From: Bradyrhizobium daqingense
GTDB lineage: Bacteria; Pseudomonadota; Alphaproteobacteria; Rhizobiales; Xanthobacteraceae
NCBI RefSeq assembly: GCF_021044685.1
Contig: NZ_CP088014.1
Span: forward strand, 7,116,001-7,180,000
Direction of reading: 5' to 3'
DNA: 64,000 nucleotides
Position numbers and translations under genes: made by a program. The notes below the pieces were generated by a model that was not told where the DNA came from, ran no database searches, and was given only the letters and a program-made list of their open reading frames with translations. Position 1 is the first letter of the stretch, and each line of letters starts with the position of its first letter. Shown here one piece after another: positions 1 through 9,600 of the stretch.

Positions 1-1
1 A

Positions 2-280
2 ACCAGGCAACCATCTTCGGATAAGAGTACCAGGGCGCGACGCGCCACACCTCAACCTGCAATCACTGAGCAGACGAATTATGACATGCCTCAGTCGTTT
101 AAGCCCGTGGCCATTTCGGAGCCGAAGCCAGTGAAACCGGCCGCGCCTGCCGGGGCAAATTTGCGCCTGATCGAGCCGCATTCGTCTGAGCCCGATACCA
201 GAGCTTTCCAGTCCGGAGACATTGAGCAGAGCCTCGAAGAGCTAGTCGGGCTCCTGCTACGGAAAGGGCAGAGGAGCTAG
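2..280 (+). CDS. C-terminal end of an unidentified protein (5' truncated)
   Basis: The frame is open from the first bases of the window to the TAG at 280, so this is probably the tail of a gene that starts upstream. An internal ATG at 86 would give a 64-residue protein, but no ribosome binding site precedes it. The visible part is rich in Pro, Lys, Ala and Ser and ends in a short acidic-hydrophobic helix (SLEELVGLLLRKG). Such a composition suits a linker plus a short terminal helix of a regulatory or envelope protein. No family is recognised. It could also be a chance open frame. Confidence 0.35.
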   Translation, partial: TRQPSSDKSTRARRATPQPAITEQTNYDMPQSFKPVAISEPKPVKPAAPAGANLRLIEPHSSEPDTRAFQSGDIEQSLEELVGLLLRKGQRS

Positions 281-563
281 GACCAAGCTCCTATTTGCGA
301 GTCTATTGTCGACCACCCAGATAGAAAATAGCCCCCTGGAACCGAAAAACACCAAATTTTCGGCAGAAGAGGGTTTCAAGTGACGGGATCGACGACCGAG
401 CACGTTCCAGGACAGAACGCCCGCCCGCTCGCAGCGCAGCGGCACGGGCAGCAAAGACTGGCCACGACCGCGCGAAAGGGGTATGTTTTTAGCGATTTCG
501 TGGCTACAATACGGCCGATCGTGCGTCCGGAACATCTCTGGTGCAAGAGCGGGAGGGCAGATT

Positions 564-854
564 TTGCTCGTGCTGATGATCGCAAGCGCCGTGGTAGGTG
601 CTTTTCTGGGACGTTTTATTCGCGCATACGCCCTTATTCCGGCAACCGCCCTGATCCTGGTTGCCGCGTGGTATTTGGGGCTTGAGCAGGGTTTCGCCAC
701 GGGCGCGATCGCGTTCGTCGCCAGCGCGGTAATTTTGCAAGTCGTCTATTGCGCGAGCCTGTTGATCTATCTGCTCATCGCGAACCTCTCGGTGCTCGAC
801 CAGGTGCAGTCGGAGGCATCACCGCAGATGCCTGAATCGCAAATCGCCGTCTAG
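564..854 (+). CDS. small multi-span membrane protein
   Basis: About 96 residues with three hydrophobic segments: one at the N-terminus, one around IPATALILVAAWYLGL and one around AFVASAVILQVVYCASLLIYLL, followed by a short polar tail. The TTG start at 564 is chosen because a GGGAGGG ribosome-binding sequence lies six bases upstream; GTG 570 and ATG 576 are alternatives. An upstream ATG at 483 would add a Cys/Arg-rich leader unlike a membrane protein N-terminus. Small proteins of this shape are common in Bradyrhizobium-type genomes; their function is unknown. It stands alone, upstream of a 600-base region without a gene. Confidence 0.55.
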   Translation: MLVLMIASAVVGAFLGRFIRAYALIPATALILVAAWYLGLEQGFATGAIAFVASAVILQVVYCASLLIYLLIANLSVLDQVQSEASPQMPESQIAV

Positions 855-1468
855 TGTCAGGGCCCTATCATGAGCAGTCGGCGAGGATGTGGTCGCGTCC
901 GTGCATTGTGACATCCTCCTGTACAAGAGCACCTGCTTAATTGCCCCCCAGGGCCGCGTTCCTGCCGGTGTGCTTGTGAGCGCTTCGTTTGCGCGGCACG
1001 ACCCCGTCCACGATTGGTGCTCTGCGGAAGCCGTCGGCCATAACTCTAATCTACTCAGCGGAAAGTTCCTCCTACAGTTAACTGAATACGCCTGTGAATG
1101 CGTGGCGGAGACTACTTCCGTTGACCTCGATTTCGGCGCCTTGAAACTTCAGCCGAATGGCGGTGTTGCACAAAGTCGACCGGGGCCAATGCTTCTGGAC
1201 GACCCGAATTCCCAACAAGCTAGCCCGTGAAGAAAGCTCGTCGCGCAGAGGCTCGACGCCTACGCTCAAGACGTTTGGGAACAATGCACTCTATTTGGAA
1301 CCGACGCTAAGTCGCCGGCCGATATTCCTTGATTGCGAAGAAGCGCACATTTGTGTCTCGCTATGCGGTTGGATCCAACCCGTGGGACGTCGTGATCGTC
1401 CAAAACACCTATATTCGCCGTCTTTACTGCAGATAATGCGGATGTGATTGGTTGGTGGAATATCTAAA
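855..1468. other. intergenic region, no gene supported
   Basis: Several short frames are open here on both strands, but none has a membrane segment, a recognisable motif or a convincing ribosome binding site. The stretch probably holds the promoter of the glycosyltransferase that follows. No clear terminator hairpin was seen. Confidence 0.4.
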
Positions 1469-2623
1469 ATGAAATTGCTGGCGCGAGCAGCGACGGGCGG
1501 CCAGGTCGCGCGGAACGCGGAACAAGGGTCGATCGGAAGGGGGCAAGCGGCTCTCTCTCTTTTAACGTTGCTACCACGGGCAAAGCGGCGTCCCGATCCA
1601 GTTATTCACCGGATTGATAACCGGCCGCTCGACTTCAGCGCCGATGAGATCGTGGCGGTCGGCAAGCTCCGCAATGAAATGCTGCGGTTACCCGATTTCC
1701 TGCGCCATCATCGCCGTCTCGGGGTTGGACGTTTCCTTGCGATCGATGACCGTTCGGATGATGGCACGAGAGCATTCCTGCTCGATCAGCCCGATGTTCA
1801 TGTGTTCGAGATTCGCGAGCCCTTTTCAGAATCCCGTGGTGGCGCGCGCTGGACCAGCGCCTTGCTCAACCGATTCGCGCCGGGACGGTGGGCGCTGACG
1901 CTCGACGCAGACGAACTCTTTGTCTATCCCGGCTGCGAAACTTTTGATCTTCGCTCGCTGTGCCGTTATTTGGAGAGCACTGGCGCCGATTGCATGACCG
2001 CTGAGATGGTCGATATGTATCCACGCTGGCTCGGCGGCCCCGATCGTTATCGTGCCGGTGAGAGCCTCGTAGCTTTCTGTCCTTACTTCGATTCAGACAC
2101 CTATGTGAAGCGCCGTCGGCGCGGCTTTCCGACCAACTATCTGGTGGGCGGTGCGCGAGCGAGGCTGTTTTATAATGAACCGATGCCGCCCAAAATCGCT
2201 TTTTACGACGCACTTTCGCAGCTGCTTGAGCCATACGGGCTGGCTCGGCTGCTGCCTGCAGTTGACATCACGCGCTGGCAGCCACCGCTGCTCACTAAAG
2301 TGCCGCTCGCGCGCTGGTTGCCCGGCCGTCGCTATATCGCCGCCGGTCACGTGATGGCCCCACCAGGCAAGGCGGGCGACGTCACAGGCGCCCTGCTCCA
2401 CTTCAAATTCCTCCACGACTTCACCGATAAGGTTGCAATCGCGATACGTGAAGGGAATTACTATCTCGGATCGGTCGAGTATAAACGCTACGCAGAGCGA
2501 CTCGATCAAGGTCGGTCATTCGAGCTCATCTATCCGAAAAGCTTGATCTACCAATCATCAGACGATCTTGTCCGTTGCGGCCTGATGAGTTTCTCCCCAG
2601 CCTACCAGGCCGCAACGCGATAA
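1469..2623 (+). CDS. glycosyltransferase family 2 (Glyco_tranf_2_4-like)
   Basis: A 384-residue protein of the GT2 sub-type that begins with VGKLRNEMLRLPDFLRHHR, followed by FLAIDDRSDDGTRAFL and LTLDADELFVYP. These match the family's conserved N-terminal 'rNE..rLp.fL.hhr.lGv' block, the IDDrSdDGT nucleotide-binding strand and the D-x-D-E metal-binding motif. It probably transfers a sugar from a nucleotide-sugar in the cytoplasm during polysaccharide assembly; donor and acceptor cannot be told. ATG 1469 with GGTGGA nine bases upstream is preferred over the in-frame TTG at 1448. It converges on the DCC-family gene with 42 bases between the stops. Confidence 0.85.
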   Translation: MKLLARAATGGQVARNAEQGSIGRGQAALSLLTLLPRAKRRPDPVIHRIDNRPLDFSADEIVAVGKLRNEMLRLPDFLRHHRRLGVGRFLAIDDRSDDGTRAFLLDQPDVHVFEIREPFSESRGGARWTSALLNRFAPGRWALTLDADELFVYPGCETFDLRSLCRYLESTGADCMTAEMVDMYPRWLGGPDRYRAGESLVAFCPYFDSDTYVKRRRRGFPTNYLVGGARARLFYNEPMPPKIAFYDALSQLLEPYGLARLLPAVDITRWQPPLLTKVPLARWLPGRRYIAAGHVMAPPGKAGDVTGALLHFKFLHDFTDKVAIAIREGNYYLGSVEYKRYAERLDQGRSFELIYPKSLIYQSSDDLVRCGLMSFSPAYQAATR

Positions 2624-2665
2624 CCCCTTATACAGGGAGGTACGGTGGAGACTTCCTTCAACGGG

Positions 2666-3163
2666 TCAACGGAACCTGCCGTTGTGCTTGACGTGTTCGT
2701 CGGAAGGATCGCCCCGTATCCGCTGTTCTGGAACCTTGATTTCATCATCGATCAGCTTGCGGCCGAGAAGCCGAAGGAGAAGCTTCCTTCCGCGCACCAG
2801 CGCCGGATAAAGTATCCTTGCAAGGCGCGGCCGCGAGAACACGAGGCGATTAAGGCGATTGAAGACTGTCGTCTCCCCGGCAAGTGTTGCAAGCAGATGC
2901 ATTGCATCGGCCCCATAGTAGTGCTGCCCACGCCGGAAAACCACCATGCCTTCGTTGAGATCGAGGTTGCGCGCGCGGATATCGCGTACGATTGGATGCT
3001 CCGAACGCGCATCGATCAGGTGAACGCGCTGCCCACGCTCCCGCAACTCGTACAGCAGAACGTAGCGGCTGCAAAACGGGCATTCGCCGTCATAAACAAC
3101 CCAGATCTCGTCATCGCTATGGGTCAATTCGGTAATCCGTTCGCTTTCGAACGTCGCGTACAA
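2666..3163 (-). CDS. DCC family (DUF393) thiol-disulfide oxidoreductase-like protein
   Basis: The signature VVYDGECPFCSRYV lies near residue 25; D-x-x-C-P-F-C-x-x-Y defines the DCC (DUF393) family, small thioredoxin-fold-like proteins with a CxxC pair. The protein has about 165 residues if it starts at the TTG at 3163, which overlaps the upstream gene by 47 bases; a TTG at 3124 would shorten the overlap to a few bases and still keep the motif. It follows the HTTM-like membrane protein gene on the same strand. DCC proteins are often paired with or fused to HTTM membrane proteins. The reaction is unknown. Confidence 0.8.
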   Translation of the reverse strand: MYATFESERITELTHSDDEIWVVYDGECPFCSRYVLLYELRERGQRVHLIDARSEHPIVRDIRARNLDLNEGMVVFRRGQHYYGADAMHLLATLAGETTVFNRLNRLVFSRPRLARILYPALVRGRKLLLRLLGRKLIDDEIKVPEQRIRGDPSDEHVKHNGRFR

Positions 3164-4757
3164 GCTTGCCGTCCGCCAGCCCTAGACATACTGAATCCAC
3201 CACATAGTGATAGGCGACGATATCGTCTATTCTCAGCTTATTAAATTCGCTGTACAGCCAAGGATTGGACAACATGTGGTGCGGATAGGCATAAAAGCTG
3301 TTGTTGTCCTTCACCCATGGATAGAAACGAAAAAAGCGATCCGTCTCGCGGACTAACTTTTCCACGGCCGCCATCGCTACGCCTGTGTCCTGACGCGGAA
3401 GGACCTCCGGGCCACAGGTGGTCGCGTCGTGCCAAGTCGCAAGATCGTGGTTGTTGCCGCCAACGCGAGCCCGGAAATGATTCTCAGGGATGTACATGGT
3501 TCCGGTCCCGATCATGTAAGAGTAGATGCCGAAATACGTGGAAGGCGCGAGAATCTGGCGACCATCCCGGGTCTCGACGAAAAGCCGAGGGCTCGCCAGC
3601 TTCGGCCCGTCCAGCCATCCGAGGTAGTTGGTGTAGAAGAAGAAACGGCCGCAGATGACAGTTACGACCATCACAACCTTCATCGCCGGGGTGAATCCAT
3701 CACGCGGCAGCGTGCGCGCCGCGGCTACGATGAACAGGTTGAGCGCAATCCAGAAGAAGAACAGAGCCCCGAGCGTGAAGTACACGCCGATGTGGAAGAT
3801 GTCGAACAAGAGGCAGAAGAACGACAGCGCGCGCGTCGAGATTGCAGCCAGCGGCGACAGGAGCTGGGCACCCAGCACGAAGACATTGAAGATCAGCTGG
3901 TTGCTGGCGATCGCGTCCCAGATCGTCTGCAACGCGCCCGGCCACAGGCCGAGCGGGGCGTCGCCGCGCTCGAGCCCCATCAGGATCGAGATCTGCGTGG
4001 GATTTGCGAGCAGCCAGGTCCATGGCTTCTCGCCGCCGGCCTGCAGCTTTGAGATACCCGACCAGAAATAGCTGCCAAGATGCGCTCCGACGGCGCACGC
4101 CCAGATCAAGCCATAGGCGCGATCGCGAAGCTGCTTCACGTTGTCTGCGGAAGCGAACACTGTTCGCAGCCACGGCACGCGATCCATCGCCCAGGCGCTG
4201 GTGAGGACGATCGTGCCGAGCACGCCAAGGACGGCGAAGTTACCGATGTCGAGCATGCCGAGATAATCGGTCTCAGTCACAAAGATGCCGGACACGACGC
4301 TCACCATTTCGCGCCATGCATGATAGAAGTAGAACAGCGGCACCAGAAATGAAGGACGCAAGATCGCGGCTATTCCCGCCACAACCGCAAGCACTGCGCC
4401 GTAGCGAAAGAACAGGATCTTGTCGCTCGAACCGAACAGGATGTTAGGGGGCCCTGCGAACGGCCCCAATGAATCGAACAGCAACTGCACGAAAATCGTC
4501 ATTCCGATCGCGAAGGCGGTGATCCGCAATGGCGGCGAGAAATCACGGTAGCGAATGGAGCTGAAGGCGAGCGCACCGGCAAATGCCAAGCAAACCAGCA
4601 CCAAGGCGTAAATGTCAGACCAACGCGCGAGATGCGTGACGGCGCGCCGCGATATCGCAGAAAGAATGACGGCTACTGCAAGGAGGAAGAGAGGTCCCGC
4701 GAGCGACGAGACGCCAGACCGCGCTCTTTGCTGTGATGCAACGGTATACAACGTCAT
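3117..4757 (-). CDS. HTTM-like polytopic membrane protein
   Basis: About 546 residues with roughly ten hydrophobic segments spread over the first 400 residues, then a soluble C-terminal part of about 150 residues. The segment AVGAHLGSYFWSGISKLQAGG resembles the 'yfwaGlaKl' region of HTTM (vitamin-K-dependent gamma-carboxylase-like) membrane proteins, a family often found beside DCC proteins as here. ATG 4757 is chosen because GGAGG stands eleven bases upstream; the TTG at 4790 is less likely. It forms a two-gene unit with the overlapping DCC gene. The substrate is unknown; a redox or carboxylation-type role is only inference from the family name. Confidence 0.65.
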   Translation of the reverse strand: MTLYTVASQQRARSGVSSLAGPLFLLAVAVILSAISRRAVTHLARWSDIYALVLVCLAFAGALAFSSIRYRDFSPPLRITAFAIGMTIFVQLLFDSLGPFAGPPNILFGSSDKILFFRYGAVLAVVAGIAAILRPSFLVPLFYFYHAWREMVSVVSGIFVTETDYLGMLDIGNFAVLGVLGTIVLTSAWAMDRVPWLRTVFASADNVKQLRDRAYGLIWACAVGAHLGSYFWSGISKLQAGGEKPWTWLLANPTQISILMGLERGDAPLGLWPGALQTIWDAIASNQLIFNVFVLGAQLLSPLAAISTRALSFFCLLFDIFHIGVYFTLGALFFFWIALNLFIVAAARTLPRDGFTPAMKVVMVVTVICGRFFFYTNYLGWLDGPKLASPRLFVETRDGRQILAPSTYFGIYSYMIGTGTMYIPENHFRARVGGNNHDLATWHDATTCGPEVLPRQDTGVAMAAVEKLVRETDRFFRFYPWVKDNNSFYAYPHHMLSNPWLYSEFNKLRIDDIVAYHYVVDSVCLGLADGKLVRDVRKRTDYRIDP

Positions 4758-5161
4758 CCCGTCTCGGACCTCCGGAGCAATCGAGATCAACCGAACATTA
4801 TAGAATCACCAGCCGTCTGCAAGCATCGCAAAGCGCAGTTCGCCCTTCCCGGTGTGAGTGCCAACAAAATCATCTCGCGGGAACCTCAGCACGGCGAATT
4901 GAATTATGACAAACTGCGGGCATTGATGTGACCGCAAGTCTCACATCGACATTGGTGACGGTCAGGCCGTCGTTTGAAGTCAGTTCGCCCAGATTCGCCC
5001 GGGTCCGCCGATCGCATCTTGCCCGATCAAGTCTTCCGTTCGTGTCAAGCCCGAGCTAAAAGCCGGAGACGATCGGAACCGCCATCGTTCAGTGCGCTGG
5101 ATTTCCCGCGGCATTTGCTGGCAGGCCCAACACCGCGCAAGAACTGTTTGAGATCGCTGGG
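4758..5161. other. intergenic region between divergent genes
   Basis: This 400-base stretch separates the minus-strand HTTM-like gene from the plus-strand flippase gene, so it should carry two divergent promoters. An AT-rich patch lies near 4890-4930. Nothing else recognisable was seen. Confidence 0.4.
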
Positions 5162-6640
5162 GTGAGCTCGTTGGACAAAGACAGCAAGTCACGGGCCGTA
5201 ACCAACATCCTCATAACGGGCGGGTCCCAGGCCTGGAAACTGTCGGCCGGTTTTGTCTTGACGATATTCTCGACGCAAAATCTTGCCCCGTCCGATTTCG
5301 GCCTGCTGGCCATGTCTGCGACGGCTGCAACGTTCCTCGGGCTTATCAAGGACGTCGGCGTTGGACAGGCCATCATTCAACGCACGGAGATCGCCAAGGG
5401 CCAGATCGATGCGCTGTTCTGGCTATCGGTGCTTGCTTCCGCGGCATCTGCTATCGTTCTGGCGTTGAGCGCGCATCCGATTGCGCTGTTTTACGGCGAT
5501 ACGAGGCTTCAACAGCTCATGATCGCAATCGCCGGCCTAAGCTTCATTGCTGGCCTTCCGACCGTTCCGGCGGCGCTACTTGCGAGGGACTCCCGATTCA
5601 AAGCCCTGGCGATCCTGGACGTCGCCGCGACAACCGCTTCCGTTGTCGCAGGGATCGTTGCCGTAATCATCTTGAGAGACTATTGGGCACTTTACCTCTC
5701 GACGCTCGTTCTCACGGTCATTTCGACAGTCGGGATCTGGGCCTATTCTGGCTATCGTCCTGGACATCCCCACCTGGACAGGGAGACGCGGCACATAGCG
5801 CGATTTGGCCTGCAAGTATCGGGGTTCAATCTGGTCAACTATCTCTCGAGAAATGCGGATAACATTCTCATCGGCAAATTTCGAGGCAGCGACGAACTCG
5901 GCCTGTATGACCGGGCCTATAAGCTGTTGCTGCTACCGATCGTCCAGTTACACAACCCAATCGGCCAAGTGATTGTCCCCCTGCTTTCGCGGCTTCGTTT
6001 CGATAACGAGAGATATCTGAGCACCTACAGCGATGCCCTTTCGATGGTTATGCTCATATGTCAGCCGGGTATCGTGTTCGCCATCCTGCTCTCGGAGCCG
6101 CTCTTCAGAGTTCTCCTTGGCGAGCACTGGGTGGGTGCAGCCCCGATTTTTTCCTGGCTTGGCGTTGCAGGCTTGATCCAGGTCGCGACCGCGACCGGAA
6201 GTTGGCTGTTCCTCAGCCAAGGCCGTGGCCAGGAGTACTTCAGGCTCGGCGTTTGGACCGCCTTGATCAACGTGGCCTCATTCCTCGTCGGTCTTCCCTG
6301 GGGCGCCATCGGGATCGCCGCGGCGTATACACTGGTGAACTGCACCGTCGTGCTGCCACTTTACACGATGTCGATCGGTCGTCATGGCCCGGTGACGACT
6401 AGGAGCCTGGTCAAGACGACTGTCCCGCATTGGATCAGTTGCGCCGTTGCGGCGGCCGTCACAAGAATTTCGATTATCTCATCGCTGGATGGAAACTCTT
6501 TTGCTGGGCTGGGTACGCTGCTGGCGCTTGCCTATGTATCATATCTCCTCCCCATGACCTTCTTCGCGCGGAAGCGGGAGCTTGCGAAACGCGTACTGCG
6601 TAACGTTTTTCAAAAGGCAAAGAGTTTCAGCGAAGGATGA
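5162..6640 (+). CDS. polysaccharide flippase, Wzx/RfbX type
   Basis: 492 residues with 12-14 hydrophobic segments, typical length for Wzx-type lipid-linked oligosaccharide flippases of the MOP superfamily. The N-terminal part (GGSQAWKLSAGFVLTI, then APSDFGLLAMSATAATFLGL) matches the family pattern 'l.p.dfGl.ama.....f......lGl..aiiq', and QAIIQRTEI follows. The middle contains SRNADNILIGKFRGSDELG, another typical block (N.DnilIG.f.g...lG.Y). It would move undecaprenyl-linked sugar units across the inner membrane. Start is GTG 5162. The 3' end overlaps the stop of the convergent RTX/GH16 gene by 14 bases. A second Wzx lies at 33651-35198. Confidence 0.9.
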   Translation: MSSLDKDSKSRAVTNILITGGSQAWKLSAGFVLTIFSTQNLAPSDFGLLAMSATAATFLGLIKDVGVGQAIIQRTEIAKGQIDALFWLSVLASAASAIVLALSAHPIALFYGDTRLQQLMIAIAGLSFIAGLPTVPAALLARDSRFKALAILDVAATTASVVAGIVAVIILRDYWALYLSTLVLTVISTVGIWAYSGYRPGHPHLDRETRHIARFGLQVSGFNLVNYLSRNADNILIGKFRGSDELGLYDRAYKLLLLPIVQLHNPIGQVIVPLLSRLRFDNERYLSTYSDALSMVMLICQPGIVFAILLSEPLFRVLLGEHWVGAAPIFSWLGVAGLIQVATATGSWLFLSQGRGQEYFRLGVWTALINVASFLVGLPWGAIGIAAAYTLVNCTVVLPLYTMSIGRHGPVTTRSLVKTTVPHWISCAVAAAVTRISIISSLDGNSFAGLGTLLALAYVSYLLPMTFFARKRELAKRVLRNVFQKAKSFSEG

Positions 6641-9600
6641 AACCATGCAACTCCGCCAGATGGCCATCGGTCGGGGCTGTTGCGTGAACGGCGTGGACCT
6701 GATCAAGGCCTGCGTCAACATCTGGGCAAGTGGTCGCCGGGAGGAGCGCTGCCCCGGCCGATTCATGAAACGCCTCGTTGATCACGCCATGTCCGTTGGA
6801 GGTAGCGGACTGCTCGAACACGAACCTACCGTCTTCCAGGCGCGTGGGGGCGACGGCCGGTGCGGTAACGGGAGGCTGCGGCCGCGCAAGCGCCGAAGAA
6901 TCAAAGCTGGCCTTCGGAGGATCGATGACCAGCGTGCCCCCGGATCCATCACTCGAGAGATTGAAGGTCGAGTTGGTGTAGTCGCCAACAAGCGAGATAC
7001 GTGCCGTGTGATTTTGAGCATCGACCACGGTCAACACGCCACCAGCTGTATTGCCGGAAAATGACGCCGACGTTCCCGCTCCGTACGCGATGTCCTTCAG
7101 GTCGATATGATTGGAATTCGACGCAGTGCCGTCACCCGTCAGACCGATGAGCGTTCCCGTAAATTGCGACGCGTGGTCCAACACCAGATTGCCGGTCGAC
7201 GCCGTGAAGGTGATCGACCCGGAAGCGGCGCCGGACAATTCAAGCGTGGCGCCCGGGTCGACCGTCGCGGCCTGTGACATATTGCCCAGATTCAATACGA
7301 CATTTCCGGAGATCTTGAGGATGGTCGAGGACGTATTGATTACACCATCGCCATTGAGGTCCTGGTAGAAAGTCGTCTCGACCGCTTTAAGAGCAGGGTC
7401 GGTCGGGGACACCTTGTTCAACAGATTCGATACATAGTTGCCATTGCTATCCGTGGTCCACACACAGAGTTCGCCGGTGGCCGGAATCTTCCAGGCCACA
7501 TCATAGCCGGTCGACGTCTGCTCCACCGCGATCGGCGTCCAGACGCCGAACTGTCCCGGCACGACCGCGACACCACCAGACTTCAACGTCGGCCCAGTGC
7601 CGGTGGCCATCGAGGCCAACATGAAATTCTTTTCGACTGCAACCAGGCTGGTCGAGCCGGCGGCCTCGACTATCGTCCCTGCAATTGTTGTCGTGGGTGA
7701 CGTCGGCGCCGCGGCCTGAACGCCGATCACGCCATTGCCGTTGAGATCCTGGTGAAAAAGGGTCTCGCTCGACTCAAGAGCCGGGTCGGTGCCGGACACT
7801 TTGTTCAGATAGTTGGACCCGAAATTGCCGTTGCTGTCGGTGCTCCAGACCGCGAACTGGCCGGTCGAGGGGATCTTCCACGCGACGAGATAGCCGTTCG
7901 ACGACGCTTCCGCGGCCACTGGCACCCATGAGCCAAGCTGTCCCGCGACCACCGCCGCTCCGCCATTCTTCAAGATCACCGATGAGCCGGCCGTCGAAAA
8001 GTAGAAGTTGCCCCCCGACTTGATAAGCGATGTCGTGCCGGCCGCTTCGATCACCGTACCGACGGCGGAGTTGAAAGCGTTCGAAAGCTGGCTCAAATTT
8101 CCGGCGATGTCGGTGGCGGTGGCGGTGAAGCTGTGTTGCCCTGTGGTGAGCCATCCGGTGGTAACGCTCCAGGCCCCACTCGTCGCCGCGACGCCCGTTC
8201 CGAGCAAGGTCGAGCCTTCGTATAGCCGGACAGTGCTTCCGGCTTCTGCCGTGCCGGACACGATTATCGCGCTCGAAGCTCCAGGTGCGCCCGAGGTCAG
8301 GATAGGTGCAACCGGGGCACGCGTATCGACCCTGACGTTCAACGCACCGGAGGAAGCGCTGACGTTGCCGGCGGCGTCCGCGGTCTTGCCGGTAAAGGTG
8401 TGATTACCGTCCGCCAACGTTGCGGCGGCAAAGGACCAGGCCCCGTTGGTATCGACGATCGCCGTTCCGATCATCGTCGCGCCGTCGAAAACCTGCACCG
8501 TGCTCCCGGCGTCCGCGGCTCCAGTCAAATTCACGTGGTTGACATTGGTGACGCCATCGCCGGCAACGTTGCTGTCGGGCGAGAACGACGCGAGCTTGGG
8601 CACGTTCGGTGCGATCGTATCGATGGTGACATTCACCCCGGCCGAGAGCGCGGTGAGATTGCCGACACCGTCCATTGCTGCGGCGGCAAAGGTGTGGCCG
8701 CCTTCGGCCAGCATTGCGGTGGCCATGCTCCAGTTACCGTTGCCGTCGGCGATCGCCGTGCCGATCTGAGTTGTCCCGTCGAAAACCTTGACGGTTAAAC
8801 CTGGTTGCGCGCGACCCGTGAGGACCAGATGTTTTGTATTGATGAGGCCCGACACGATCGAGCCACTGTCATTGACCGCCGAGATCGTCGGCACGGCGAT
8901 AGATGTCATCGCAATCGGCGAATTCGTCGCGGAGATGAATGAATAGTCGGACGACGTCAAGCTGGTGACGCCCGCAATGCGCAGCGTATCCGCTCCACCC
9001 GCGTAGTGAACGGTCCACACGTCGTTCACGTGGGTCAAATAGGCGCCGCTGTCGTAACCTTTCAGACTCAGCTTGTCGTGCTCGGCAGTCGCACTCGTGA
9101 AGGCGTGGAAATCGGCGACCGTATCGTTGCCGCTGCCTACATTGTAAATGAACGTATCGTTTCCGGCTCCTCCGAAGAGCCAGTCATTCCCGCCCGCGCC
9201 GTCCAGGACGTCGTCACCGCTCGAACCGACCATACGGTTTGCCATTTGATTGCCGACACCCGCGAGCCCGCCCATCATCAACGTCAGGTTTTCGACGTTC
9301 GTGGACAGCGTGTGCGACGTCCATGCCTCCACACTGTCGATGCCGCCGCCGGGATTCTCGACAATCTTCTGGTTTGCGCTTCCGATGACGTAGATATCGT
9401 CGCCGTTCCCTCCGATGAGCGTGTCATCGATATTGAGCGCCGAGAGCTTGTCGTTCGCCGCGGTGCCATACACCATGCGGCTGCTCGCTTTCCCGCTGAT
9501 CCACGATGTGATCGTCCCCCCGACCGGCGGCGTCGCAGGCAACTGAAAGTCGTCGGTGGTAAACGCCGAGACCGTTGTGTTGCGGAACACCAGGGTATCC

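Noticed and set aside
889..1230. 113-residue frame and overlapping short frames
   Set aside because: No domain, no start signal, and overlapping frames on both strands are equally open.
2645..3244. 199-residue plus-strand frame
   Set aside because: Antisense to the DCC gene, which has a clear family motif on the other strand.
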